NCBI GenBank assembly: GCA_017551425.1
Contig: JAFZLQ010000095.1
Location: 1 to 27,242, forward strand
Length of the DNA stretch: 27,242 bases
Source of the DNA: Bacteroidales bacterium
GTDB lineage: Bacteria > Bacteroidota > Bacteroidia > Bacteroidales > UBA932
Reading direction: 5' to 3'
Shown here: positions 7,605 to 15,970 of the stretch, piece by piece
How positions within the stretch are numbered: position 1 is the stretch's first letter
How the letters are laid out: every line of letters starts with the position of its first letter
Notes under the pieces: generated by a model
Seen by the model: only the letters and a program-made list of their open reading frames with translations
The model's database searches: none
What the model was told of the DNA's origin: nothing
Program-made: the position numbers and the translations under genes

Positions 7605-9116
7605 ATGAAGAAGATTCCCCTATACCTTCTTTCGGCGCTGTTCATCTTAGGGTCCTGCTCCTGCAACGTCCCTGAGCCCGACGACGGTCCCGACACTCCG
7701 GAGGTACCGGACGATCCCGTGCCGGTGGAGGAAGTGAATGACGCCTCGATCTGGACCACCACATTCGACCGCACCAAAGACTTCGAGCTCCGTCACGAGG
7801 AGTTCGGCAAGCCCAATACAATGTCGCCGAACGTGGTGAAGTTCACCGCCGACAGGTTCCAGACCATCGACGGCTTCGGCCTTGCCGTAACCCAGGCGTC
7901 GTGCTACAACCTCCTGAAAATGAGCGCGGAAGACCGCACCCGCATACTCACGGAGCTGTTCAGCCCCACCGAGGGCGCCGGCAGCTCTCTCATCCGCGTG
8001 TGCATAGGAGGCTCCGACTTCTCCATGGACGAGTTCACCTGGTGCGACACCAAGGGCATAGAGCACTTCGCCGTGCATCCCCTGGACACCCAGTACCTCT
8101 TCCCCATCCTGGACGAGATCTACAGGATCAACCCGGACGTGCGGATAATCGGCTCGCCCTGGAGCTCCCCCAGGTGGATGAAGATGGACGTGGCCGGCAA
8201 GGGCAGCTCCTTCAACAGCTGGACCTCCGGGCGCCTCAACCCCGTTTACTACGCCGACTACGGCACCTACTTCGTCAAGTGGGTGCAGGCCATGGAGGCA
8301 CGGGGCTACAAGGTGCTCGCCGTAACCCTGCAGAACGAGCCGCTCAACCACGGAAACTCCATGTCGCTGTACATGCCCTGGGAAGACCAGAGGGACTTCC
8401 TGAAAGTCGTAGGCCCCGCTTTCAAGGCGGCCGGTCTGAGCACGCAGATACTCCTGTTCGACCACAATTACAACTACGACAACCAGGGAGACCAGAACAG
8501 CTATCCGCTCAAGATCTACGCCGACGCCGAGGCGTCCAAGTACACCACCGGCTCGGCCTGGCACAACTACGGCGGTTCCGTGAGCGAGCTCGACAAGATC
8601 CACTCGCAGGCCCCCGACAAGGGCATCTGGTTCACCGAGGCGTCCATCGGCACCTGGAACTACGACCACAACAAGTTCGAAGGACAGTTCCGGCAGGACA
8701 TGAAGGACATAGTGCTGGGTACGCTCAGCCGCTACGGCAAGGGCGTCACGCTGTGGAACATGATGCTCGACGACGAGCGCAAGCCTTACCGCCCCGGCGG
8801 ATGCAGCACCTGCTACGGAGCGCTGCAGGTTTCGCACTCCAACTACAGCTACGCCGGCACCCAGCGCCTCTCGCACTGGTACGACGTGGCACACCCGTCC
8901 GTCGCCATCAAACCCGGGGCCGTACGCATTGGCACCGAGGGCTATACGGCATCTGGCCTCAGCTACCTCGCCTTCCTCAACCCGGACGGCTCCTACGGCA
9001 TACTCGCCATGAACGAGGGCGGAGAAGACCGCCAGCTGGTCTTTGCCACCGACAAGCATTCGGTACACGTTGACATTCCTGCAAAGAGTGTCGTTTCAGC
9101 ACTTTGGAAAGACTAA
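7605..9116 (+). CDS. GH30-family glycoside hydrolase lipoprotein, possibly endo-beta-1,6-glucanase
   Basis: This 503-residue lipoprotein has the lipobox LGSC (Cys18) followed by an acidic, proline-rich linker (PEPDDGPDTPEVPDD), which fits surface export in Bacteroidota. The catalytic domain begins at FQTIDGFG (~85), typical of GH30. The acid/base is Glu245 in TLQNEP and the nucleophile Glu345 in WFTEASIG; SPWSSPRWMK and WHNYGG are further family motifs. A C-terminal beta-sandwich (KPGAVRIG...YLAFLNPDGS...VDIPAKSVVSALW) completes the fold. In Bacteroides, GH30 enzymes next to SusCD are often subfamily 3 beta-1,6-glucanases; glucosylceramidase-like or xylanase activity cannot be excluded. It starts 1 base after susD and ends 4 bases before the next gene, so it is in the same transcript. 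Confidence 0.92.
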   Translation: MKKIPLYLLSALFILGSCSCNVPEPDDGPDTPEVPDDPVPVEEVNDASIWTTTFDRTKDFELRHEEFGKPNTMSPNVVKFTADRFQTIDGFGLAVTQASCYNLLKMSAEDRTRILTELFSPTEGAGSSLIRVCIGGSDFSMDEFTWCDTKGIEHFAVHPLDTQYLFPILDEIYRINPDVRIIGSPWSSPRWMKMDVAGKGSSFNSWTSGRLNPVYYADYGTYFVKWVQAMEARGYKVLAVTLQNEPLNHGNSMSLYMPWEDQRDFLKVVGPAFKAAGLSTQILLFDHNYNYDNQGDQNSYPLKIYADAEASKYTTGSAWHNYGGSVSELDKIHSQAPDKGIWFTEASIGTWNYDHNKFEGQFRQDMKDIVLGTLSRYGKGVTLWNMMLDDERKPYRPGGCSTCYGALQVSHSNYSYAGTQRLSHWYDVAHPSVAIKPGAVRIGTEGYTASGLSYLAFLNPDGSYGILAMNEGGEDRQLVFATDKHSVHVDIPAKSVVSALWKD

Positions 9117-9120
9117 GAAT

Positions 9121-11157
9121 ATGAAAAGACTTATTATAGCAACAGCGTTGGCGCTCGCAGCGCTCACGGCCTGCCAGCCGGAAGTGCGGCAGGTAAAATT
9201 CACCGACAAAGGGCCGGACATCACCGTCCAGTCCATCGACGAGACCGCCTACATGGGCGGCAACATCCAGTATGCGGTGGACCTCAGGGATGCGGAATTC
9301 CCCCTCTCGACGCTCAAGATCGAACTTCTTTACGACGAGAGCGTAGTTGAGAGCCAGACCGTCCGCACCAAGGAATACGGCGTGTACGAAGGTCTCATCC
9401 CCGTGCCGTTCTACGCCAAGATTCCTGACGGGACCGCCACCCTGCGCCTCACTGCGCAGAACACCGGCCTTGGCATCAGCACATTGGACCTGGACATTGA
9501 CGTAAAGCGTCCCGACTTCGACAAGCTTTACGCCAGCATCGACGGCAAGGAGGTGGCCATCCCCCGCGTGGCCAAGTTCAAATATGCGCTCAAGGGCTCC
9601 TTCCCCGCAAACGCGGCCACCACGCTCAGGACCCCGGCCGTCAACAGCAGGGGCGACGTGATAGAGTTCGGCTGGGACGGCTCCGCCATCAACGTAAGCA
9701 GCACCCCCATCCCGTTCAAGATGGGCTCGGCTGGCGTCTATACAATAGAAGCCGACCTTTGGGAGCTCAGCGTATCCCCTCTCGGAAGACTGACCCTGGA
9801 ACTGCCTGAAGGCAAGACCGAAGGCGTCTTCAACCTGATGCCTGATACTCCCCTGCAGGTCACCGGCATCCCGTCCCTCGGCGACTGGGATCTCGACTAC
9901 GACTTCTTCAACAACGCCCTCGACGGCACCGTGACCTTCAAGGCCATCGCCGGGCTGTACAAGTTCAGCTTCGACTTCGACAGCAAGTGGATCAACGTGG
10001 AGGCCATGGAGGACGAGAAGAACGTCGCCAAATTCAGCGGCGCAAATGCCCAGGCGATCTGGGCCATAGGCGCTAACATCGGCAAGCCCGTCGTGGGCCC
10101 TGGCTGGAATGCAAAGACCGGCGCCTACTGCCTTGCACAGGTAGCCCCCGGCGTCCACCAGCTGTCCCTCGTTTACGGCTCACAGCTGAACAGCGGCTTC
10201 TCCTTCAAGTTCTTCTACGAGAAGGCTTTGAAGGACGGATTCATCAAGTATGCCGATGTGGACGACGCCACCGGACTCTTCAAGGTGACGGGCACCGGCA
10301 ACATCGAGGCTTCCGGCAAGGGTGAGTTCGATGCCGGTATGGGATACCGCTTCACCATCGACGCCACCGGCGGCAAAGATGCCGCAGTGCTCAGCATAAA
10401 GGCGGTCAAGCTCGTGGAGGGCCTCAGCTTCAGCATCAACGGAGTCAAGGCAAAAGGCGCCGGCGACACCTACAAGGTGAATCTCGTCACCCTCAAACAG
10501 GGCGAGCCGCTTTCCGTAACCGGAGAAGTGGGCCTTGACGGCTTCGTGCCCGATCCAGACTTCATCACCGCAGACGGGAAGTTCAACGCGGTGGACGGCG
10601 ACTACGCCATTGAGGTGTACCTCGACGCCGCCAAGAAGAACCTGAAGCATGCAAGGTTCTGGAGGCTCGACGCAGAGGGCAACAACGCCAACCTCTCGGG
10701 AGGCGGCTGCTACTTCATGGGCGGCACCGTGGCGTTCATCTACCAGAACGGCAAGAACGGGTGGCCCGGCATTGTGGCATGGCCCGGAGCCGGCGGCCTT
10801 CAGATGGCCCAGGTGAAGCCCGGAGTCTTCCAGGTGTCCGGATATGCCGTAGCTGCAGGCAACGAAAGCGTGGAATACGCCCGCTGGCAGACAGAGGCCA
10901 TGAACGTCAAGTACTTCTACCAGGATACCTGGGGCGGCGAGGCTACCGACGGCCAGAGGCTTACCGAGCGCGCCGCGGCCTTCCTCGAGGTCAACCATCC
11001 TCTCGAAGGCCAGGATCCCGGCAACATCTACCTCAAGGAGGGCGTTACCCTCGAGGACGGCGCCTTCTACGTCATGACCATAGACTTCACCGAGTGCAAC
11101 ATAGTCGGCACCATGCTCTCCTCCGGAGTCGAGCTCATAGACTTCTACAAGAAGTAG
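9121..11157 (+). CDS. Putative surface glycan-binding lipoprotein (SGBP) of the PUL
   Basis: This 678-residue lipoprotein has a signal peptide ending in LTAC (Cys18). The ATG at 9121 is chosen over an upstream in-frame start because it gives the signal peptide and sits 4 bases after the GH30 stop. The rest is beta-rich and modular: an Ig-like first domain (~25-130, YMGGNIQYAVDLRD), a second domain with LPEGKTEGVFNL and DWDLDYDFFN, and SusE/F-like sections with FKFFYEKALKDGF, FYMGGT-type loops and YARWQTEAMNVKYFYQD. No catalytic motif is visible. Fourth position in a susC-susD-hydrolase operon is where glycan-binding proteins are usually found. It may correspond to proteins annotated with DUF5016/DUF5121/DUF5125 domains, but I cannot confirm that. 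Function is inferred from context. Confidence 0.75.
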   Translation: MKRLIIATALALAALTACQPEVRQVKFTDKGPDITVQSIDETAYMGGNIQYAVDLRDAEFPLSTLKIELLYDESVVESQTVRTKEYGVYEGLIPVPFYAKIPDGTATLRLTAQNTGLGISTLDLDIDVKRPDFDKLYASIDGKEVAIPRVAKFKYALKGSFPANAATTLRTPAVNSRGDVIEFGWDGSAINVSSTPIPFKMGSAGVYTIEADLWELSVSPLGRLTLELPEGKTEGVFNLMPDTPLQVTGIPSLGDWDLDYDFFNNALDGTVTFKAIAGLYKFSFDFDSKWINVEAMEDEKNVAKFSGANAQAIWAIGANIGKPVVGPGWNAKTGAYCLAQVAPGVHQLSLVYGSQLNSGFSFKFFYEKALKDGFIKYADVDDATGLFKVTGTGNIEASGKGEFDAGMGYRFTIDATGGKDAAVLSIKAVKLVEGLSFSINGVKAKGAGDTYKVNLVTLKQGEPLSVTGEVGLDGFVPDPDFITADGKFNAVDGDYAIEVYLDAAKKNLKHARFWRLDAEGNNANLSGGGCYFMGGTVAFIYQNGKNGWPGIVAWPGAGGLQMAQVKPGVFQVSGYAVAAGNESVEYARWQTEAMNVKYFYQDTWGGEATDGQRLTERAAAFLEVNHPLEGQDPGNIYLKEGVTLEDGAFYVMTIDFTECNIVGTMLSSGVELIDFYKK

Positions 11158-11172
11158 TATTATTCCAACAGC

Positions 11173-11216
11173 AATTAACGCAATTTGCGTGTAAGCATAC
11201 GCAAATTGCGTTAATT
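11173..11216 (+). terminator. Perfect 18-bp inverted repeat: operon terminator or double operator
   Basis: Arms AATTAACGCAATTTGCGT (11173-11190) and its exact complement (11199-11216) flank an 8-base loop, GTAAGCAT, 15 bases after the SGBP stop. The transcript would form a long hairpin with a U-rich 3' side (TTAATTGTTT), consistent with a terminator for the susC operon. Each arm also contains its own 13-bp palindrome, ACGCAA-N-TTGCGT, centred at 11184 and 11205, i.e. 21 bp apart, just upstream of the GH18 promoter, so tandem regulator binding is an alternative. Confidence 0.7.
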
Positions 11217-11233
11217 GTTTACTCTCAGTCTTT

Positions 11234-11241
11234 TATATTTG
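11234..11241 (+). promoter_or_regulatory. -7 promoter box of the GH18-phosphatase gene
   Basis: TATATTTG matches TAnnTTTG exactly and lies only 5 bases (CAGAC) before the ATG at 11247. Transcription starting a few bases after the box would give a leaderless or nearly leaderless mRNA. It follows the palindromic terminator/operator directly. No convincing -33 element at the usual spacing was found. Confidence 0.6.
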
Positions 11242-11246
11242 CAGAC

Positions 11247-13391
11247 ATGAGAATCAACCGCATAATCGCCCTGCTGCTTGTCAGCCTCTTCTGCGCCTGT
11301 GAAGAACCCACTCCGGACAACCCCACGCCACCGCCGCCCGCACCTGTGGACAATCCTACGGATCCTACCGGCCCCACGGACCCTACGGATCCCACCGATC
11401 CCCTGGCCCCGGAGTATCCCGAGGGAGACTACATAATAGTCGGTTACGCCACGTATTGGGACACCCCCATGCCCGATCCGTCACTTCTCACGCACATCAA
11501 CTATTCGTTTGCGCACATCAAGAGCGATTTTGAAAGCCTCGACATCAAGAGCGAGAGCCGCCTTAAGAAGATCGCGGGCCTCAAGAAGGGTAATCCCTCC
11601 CTCAAGGTGCTGCTTTCCGTAGGAGGCTGGGAGGCAGGCAACTTCAGCGAGATGGCGGCAGATCCCAAGCACCGCCAGGCATTCTGCGACAACTGCCTCG
11701 CCGCGGTCAACAAGTATGAGCTTGACGGCATAGACCTGGACTGGGAGTATCCCACCAGCAGCGCCGCCGGCATATCCTCGTCGCCCGACGACACCAAGAA
11801 CTTCAACTACCTGCTGAGCGACCTGCGAAAGACCCTCGGAGACGGCAAGCTCATTACCATGGCTTCTTCCGCCAACGCCAAGTACGTGGATTTCAAGACC
11901 GCGACCCAGTACCTGGATTACGTGAACATAATGACCTACGACATGGGCAAGCCGCCGTACCACAACGCCGGCCTGTACAAGTCCGGCAAGACCCAGCGCA
12001 GCTGCGACGAATCCGTCCAGGCGCACTTCAACGCCGGAGTCCCCTACGAGAAGATAGTGCTGGGCATACCTTTCTACGGGCACGGCAACGGCGCCGAATT
12101 CAGCACCGACTGCGTTGACTTCAACGAAATCAAGTTCGACGGCTTCAACAGGTGCTGGGACGAGGAGGCCCAGGTGCCCTATCTGACCAACGCCTTCGGG
12201 AATATGGTGCTCAGCTACGACGACGAGGTATCCGTTGGTCTCAAGGCCGAATACGTGAAGCAGAAAGGCCTGCGCGGCGCGATGTACTGGAACATCGAGG
12301 CCGACGACTCCAACTGGACGCTCTCCAAGGCCATAGCTACGCGCCTGCTGCCCGCAAGCGTTCCGGAGAACCAGGAGTCGGCATTCCTCGTCACCAACGA
12401 GTACGTCCAGCGCTACCTGGAGGAGGTGGAATACACAGACACCGACTACGAGACCACCCAGATCCTGGGCTATCCCGGCGGCGGCCCCGGCACCGCCGAC
12501 GTGCCCCCTTCCTTCACCATAAAGTGGCCTGCGGCGTCCGGGAGCCAGATACTGCACCTGTGGAACGGCAACTGGGCCCGCGACTATACCGTGCCTGCCG
12601 GAACCTCCACGCAGGACGTCTCCAACCTCGTGCCCAACACCACCTACTATTACACCGTCACCACCGCCGACGACCACCGTATGGTCGCAAGCGGCAGCTT
12701 TGCCACCCGGGGCCTGCTGCACCAGGTGTATTTCGAGCCCAACGGGCGCAACGGACGAGACCTGGGCGGCTGGAAGGGGTTGAACGGCAAGACGGTGGCA
12801 TACCGCAAGCTGTACCGCGGAGGGGCCATACACGGCTCCCGCACCAACAGCAAGGGCAAGCAGGACATGCTGGCGGAAGGCATCAGGGCGGAGGTCGATC
12901 TGCGCGAGGAGGATGACGTGCCGTCCAAATCGCCCCTTGGCAGCAACATAGCATTCTTCGCCCCGGGCTTCGACAGCGGATACAACACTATGGTCCGGGA
13001 CAACAAGCCCAAGGTCAAGGATACCTTCATGTTCGTGGTCCAGTGCCTGAGGGAGAACAAGCCCGTATATTTCCACTGCGCTGCCGGCCGCGACCGCACC
13101 GGGACCCTGGCCATCCTGCTGCTCGGGGCCCTCGGCGTGAGCGAAAGCGACATGGCCAAGGATTACGAGCTCACCTACTTCTCCCCCGCCGACTGGAGCA
13201 TGTCGGAAGACGACAACGGCAACCCCGTGTACAAGCACACGCGCAACAATTACAGTTATCCCTCCGTCCGCAAGACCATATTCGCGGAAACCGGCAGCGG
13301 CACCTACCAGGAGCGCATCGTGGCTTACCTCCTGAACATAGGCGTACCCCAGCAGGACATCGACGACCTGAGGGAGATTATGCTGAAATAA
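11247..13391 (+). CDS. Lipoprotein fusing a GH18 chitinase domain to a tyrosine-phosphatase domain
   Basis: This 714-residue surface-type lipoprotein has a signal peptide with Cys18 (FCAC) followed by EEPTPDN and a Pro/Asp/Thr linker (PTDPTGPTDPTDPTDP). Residues ~60-370 are a GH18 barrel: LLSVGGW, the catalytic DGIDLDWEYP with Asp160, Asp163, Asp165 and acid Glu167, then MTYDMG, LGIPFYGHG and GAMYWNIEAD. Chitin or GlcNAc-containing glycan hydrolysis is expected. Residues ~410-490 form a fibronectin-like spacer (NTTYYYTVTTADD). Residues ~495-714 are a Y_phosphatase3-type domain: GRDLGGWKGLNGKTVAYRKLYRGG, AEVDLREEDD and the P-loop HCAAGRDRTGT with nucleophile Cys611 and Arg617. Both active sites look intact. 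The ATG at 11247 is chosen because it yields the lipoprotein signal and follows the promoter box; the upstream extension would run through the preceding gene. The pairing is unusual. Confidence 0.93.
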   Translation: MRINRIIALLLVSLFCACEEPTPDNPTPPPPAPVDNPTDPTGPTDPTDPTDPLAPEYPEGDYIIVGYATYWDTPMPDPSLLTHINYSFAHIKSDFESLDIKSESRLKKIAGLKKGNPSLKVLLSVGGWEAGNFSEMAADPKHRQAFCDNCLAAVNKYELDGIDLDWEYPTSSAAGISSSPDDTKNFNYLLSDLRKTLGDGKLITMASSANAKYVDFKTATQYLDYVNIMTYDMGKPPYHNAGLYKSGKTQRSCDESVQAHFNAGVPYEKIVLGIPFYGHGNGAEFSTDCVDFNEIKFDGFNRCWDEEAQVPYLTNAFGNMVLSYDDEVSVGLKAEYVKQKGLRGAMYWNIEADDSNWTLSKAIATRLLPASVPENQESAFLVTNEYVQRYLEEVEYTDTDYETTQILGYPGGGPGTADVPPSFTIKWPAASGSQILHLWNGNWARDYTVPAGTSTQDVSNLVPNTTYYYTVTTADDHRMVASGSFATRGLLHQVYFEPNGRNGRDLGGWKGLNGKTVAYRKLYRGGAIHGSRTNSKGKQDMLAEGIRAEVDLREEDDVPSKSPLGSNIAFFAPGFDSGYNTMVRDNKPKVKDTFMFVVQCLRENKPVYFHCAAGRDRTGTLAILLLGALGVSESDMAKDYELTYFSPADWSMSEDDNGNPVYKHTRNNYSYPSVRKTIFAETGSGTYQERIVAYLLNIGVPQQDIDDLREIMLK

Positions 13392-13400
13392 CGGGAGTTC

Positions 13401-13673
13401 CTAAATCTCGTTGTAGCTTATCACATTCATTATCTCTTCGTCCGAAAGGGCGTTGTTGCGCATAGGTACGTTCTGACGGGTGTTGTCGAACGACCAGGGA
13501 TTGTAGCGTCCTCCGACGAATGCCGAGAAATGCTGACCGATGGACAGACCCGCCTCGATATTGGCCGTACCGAGATTGACCCAATCGACCACATTCGTGC
13601 CTACTGCCACCTTCTGGGCGCCGGCCGTAGTGCAAATCAGGGCAAGAAATGCAATGAGAAGAGTCTTTCGCAT
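13401..13673 (-). CDS. DUF3575-like exported protein, C-terminally truncated (likely gene remnant)
   Basis: This 90-residue product has a signal peptide (MRKTLLIAFLALICTTAGAQ). The next ~55 residues match the N-terminal part of DUF3575-type proteins: VGTNVVDWVNLGTANIEAGLSIGQHFSAFVGGRYNPWSF. Family members are usually about 180-220 residues, with a conserved RYWPWH/GW region after this point. Here the similarity stops after QNVPMRNN and 16 unrelated residues (ending ISYNEI) lead to a TAG. The stop lies 9 bases beyond the 3' end of the convergent GH18-phosphatase gene, so the missing half appears deleted at a rearrangement point. It keeps a good promoter box and may be expressed as a short exported peptide. 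The ATG at 13673 is used because it begins the signal peptide. Confidence 0.6.
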   Translation of the reverse strand: MRKTLLIAFLALICTTAGAQKVAVGTNVVDWVNLGTANIEAGLSIGQHFSAFVGGRYNPWSFDNTRQNVPMRNNALSDEEIMNVISYNEI

Positions 13674-13683
13674 AGGGTAAACG

Positions 13684-13691
13684 CAAATATA
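13684..13691 (-). promoter_or_regulatory. -7 promoter box of the DUF3575 remnant
   Basis: On the minus strand the bases read TATATTTG, 10 bases before the ATG at 13673. A TTTTTG about 23 bases upstream may be the -33 element. The promoter is intact although the gene appears truncated. It is divergent to the GH36 promoter within a 62-bp region. Confidence 0.55.
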
Positions 13692-13723
13692 ACAAATATC
13701 TCGCATTATTGTCCCAAAAACGC

Positions 13724-13731
13724 TATCTTAG
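13724..13731 (+). promoter_or_regulatory. -7 promoter box of the GH36 gene (weaker match)
   Basis: TATCTTAG differs from TAnnTTTG at one position and lies 4 bases before the ATG at 13736. The flanks (GCTATCTTAGC) resemble the other boxes in this window. The close spacing again predicts an almost leaderless transcript. Confidence 0.4.
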
Positions 13732-13735
13732 CGGT

Positions 13736-15970
13736 ATGAAACTGATAGCCCTCCTGCTTGCGGCAATAATGCTCGCGACCGTCCCCGCCGACGCCAGAAA
13801 GACCAAGACCAAGAAATTCACCCACGAAACCGTACAGGTACCCGCGGTCAAGCCTCAGACCATAGGCATAAACACCGCCGGCACCAGCCTGGTGCTCTCC
13901 GTACGGGAAGACGGCACGGTGCACCAGCTGCACTACGGGGCCAGGGTCGATGCCGGCGAGTTCGCCGCGGTGCCTTACACGGAGGGGCGTTACGGCAGCG
14001 GTGCGGAGGCTTATCCCGCCACCGGAGGCCGCTTCCTCGGCATACCCGCACTGCACCTCAGATATGCGGACGGCACGCATAACACCGAGCTCCGCTACAT
14101 CGGCCACGAGGTATCGGAGGCGAACGGCGTAACCGTCACGTCGGTGCTTCTCAAAGACTACGTGACAGATGTCATCGTCACGCTTTACTACGAGGCCTAT
14201 ATCGCTGAAGACGTAATAGTCACGCATACGGAAATCTTCAACGGCGGCAAGAAGCCGGTCACCCTGCTCGACTACGCCTCCGGCGCCATGAGCCTGAGGG
14301 CGGGCAGCTACCTGCTTACCCACGTGAGCGGAACCTGGGCCCAGGAATGGCAGCTCGAGTCGGAGCTCCTGGGGCACGGCGTCAAGACCATCGGCAGCCG
14401 CGCCGGAGTGCAGACGAGCCAGTCTTCAGACCCCTTCTTCCTGCTAAGCCTCGACTCCCCCGTGCTCGACGAAGACAGCGGCGAGGTGGTCGCCGGAGCC
14501 CTCGCCTGGAGCGGCAACTGGGCCATCAACTTCGACTACGACGTGGAAGACCGCCTCACTGTGACCGGCGGCATCAACCCGTACGCATCCGAGTATCCCC
14601 TTGCAGCGGGCGGCACCTTCGCCACCCCCGACATGATATGGACCCGTTCCGGCCAGGGTGCGGGCGGAGTGTCGCGCAACATGCACCGCTGGGCGCGCAA
14701 ATATCGCATCTACGGCGGCGGGACCCTCTGCCCCATACTCCTCAACAGCTGGGAGGGCGCCTACTTCACATTCAACACGCAGACCATCCTGCGCATGATT
14801 GACGATGCCGCTTCCATGGGGCTCGAGATGTTCGTGCTCGACGACGGCTGGTTCGGCAACAAGTACCCCCGCAACTCAGACAACGCGGGCCTCGGCGACT
14901 GGCAGGTCAACACCAGCAAGCTCCCCGAGGGCATAGGGCACCTCGCCTCGTACGCCCACTCCAAGGGCCTCAAATTCGGCATCTGGATTGAGCCGGAGAT
15001 GGTCAATCCCGCCTCCGAGCTGGCCGAACAGCATCCCGACTGGGTAGTGCAGAGCCCCGGGCGCAAACTGTACGAATCACGCAACCAGTGGGTGCTCGAC
15101 CTCAGCAATCCCGCCGTACAGGACTTCGTGTTCGGAGTGTTCGACGGCGTGATGCAGAGTTCGCCGGACATAGACTATATAAAGTGGGACCTCAACCGCA
15201 TGGTGGCGTCTTTCGGCAGCCCCTACCTTGGCGAGGCGCAGGACCGCTTCTTCATCGAATACACCCAGGGCTTCTACAGCGTGATGCGGCGCATCCGCGA
15301 GAAATACCCCCGCACTATGGTCCAGTGCTGCTCATCCGGCCCCGGCAGGGTCGATTACGGCGAGCTCGAATGGTTCAACGAAGTCTGGACCAGCGACGAC
15401 ACCGACGCCCGCGAGCGCGTGGGCATGCAGCATGCCATGTCCATGGTGTATCCCGCCTGCATAATGGCGTCGCACGTATCCACCGTCCCCAATCACCAGA
15501 CACGCAACGTCACGCCCCTCAAGTTCCGCTTCGACGTGGCGTGCCAGGGGCGCCTCGGCCTCGAGCTTCAGCCCAAGTACCTGTCAGACGAAGAGATGGC
15601 GCTGGTACGCCGCTGCGTGGAGTCGTACAAGGGCTTCCGCAAGATTGTGGAGACCGGAGACCTGTACCGCATCGGAAACCCCTGGGACAGCGATTTCTAC
15701 GGTTCCATGTACGTGACGCCGGACAAGTCGAAGGCCGTTGTCTATACCTACTGCATAGGCTTCCGCCAGCTGGCCTGCGAAGGGCATCCGTTCCGCCTCA
15801 AGGGGCTCGATCCGTCGAGGAAATACAAGGTGACGGAGCAGAATGTGGACGAATCCTGCTGGTGGGGCGACGGAGGCGTGTTCTCAGGCGCTTTCCTGGC
15901 CAGCGGTGCATTCAACCCGCAGCTGCCGGCGCTCTATTCCTCCGCCGTATTCGTGCTGGAGGCCCAGTAG
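13736..15970 (+). CDS. GH36 alpha-galactosidase, exported
   Basis: This 744-residue enzyme carries a Sec signal peptide (MKLIALLLAAIMLATVPADA), so it probably acts in the periplasm, removing terminal alpha-1,6-galactose from oligosaccharides or galactomannan fragments. The N-terminal beta-supersandwich (~30-320) precedes the barrel with LNSWEGAYFTFN, FVLDDGWFG, GIWIEPEMVNP, the nucleophile Asp485 in DYIKWDLNR, QCCSSGPGRVDYG and acid/base Asp554 in WTSDDTDA, followed by SHVSTVPNHQT. The C-terminal beta domain ends SSAVFVLEAQ. Length and motif order are those of typical GH36 enzymes. ATG 13736 is preferred to an upstream in-frame start because it begins the signal peptide and follows the promoter box. 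It is a single-gene unit, ending 10 bases from the convergent aminotransferase gene. Confidence 0.95.
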   Translation: MKLIALLLAAIMLATVPADARKTKTKKFTHETVQVPAVKPQTIGINTAGTSLVLSVREDGTVHQLHYGARVDAGEFAAVPYTEGRYGSGAEAYPATGGRFLGIPALHLRYADGTHNTELRYIGHEVSEANGVTVTSVLLKDYVTDVIVTLYYEAYIAEDVIVTHTEIFNGGKKPVTLLDYASGAMSLRAGSYLLTHVSGTWAQEWQLESELLGHGVKTIGSRAGVQTSQSSDPFFLLSLDSPVLDEDSGEVVAGALAWSGNWAINFDYDVEDRLTVTGGINPYASEYPLAAGGTFATPDMIWTRSGQGAGGVSRNMHRWARKYRIYGGGTLCPILLNSWEGAYFTFNTQTILRMIDDAASMGLEMFVLDDGWFGNKYPRNSDNAGLGDWQVNTSKLPEGIGHLASYAHSKGLKFGIWIEPEMVNPASELAEQHPDWVVQSPGRKLYESRNQWVLDLSNPAVQDFVFGVFDGVMQSSPDIDYIKWDLNRMVASFGSPYLGEAQDRFFIEYTQGFYSVMRRIREKYPRTMVQCCSSGPGRVDYGELEWFNEVWTSDDTDARERVGMQHAMSMVYPACIMASHVSTVPNHQTRNVTPLKFRFDVACQGRLGLELQPKYLSDEEMALVRRCVESYKGFRKIVETGDLYRIGNPWDSDFYGSMYVTPDKSKAVVYTYCIGFRQLACEGHPFRLKGLDPSRKYKVTEQNVDESCWWGDGGVFSGAFLASGAFNPQLPALYSSAVFVLEAQ

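Noticed and set aside
9043..9120. Upstream in-frame start for the SGBP gene
   Set aside because: It lies inside the GH30 coding region and would place 26 non-signal residues before the lipoprotein signal starting at 9121.
10761..11246. N-terminal extension of the GH18-phosphatase frame
   Set aside because: It would overlap the SGBP gene in another frame, is Arg/Pro-rich shadow sequence, and would bury the lipoprotein signal peptide that begins at 11247.
11335..11410. Repetitive DNA (ccnacggatcc-like units)
   Set aside because: It encodes the PTDPTGPTDP linker of the GH18 lipoprotein. Imperfect repeats in such linkers are common, and there is no sign of a CRISPR or mobile element.
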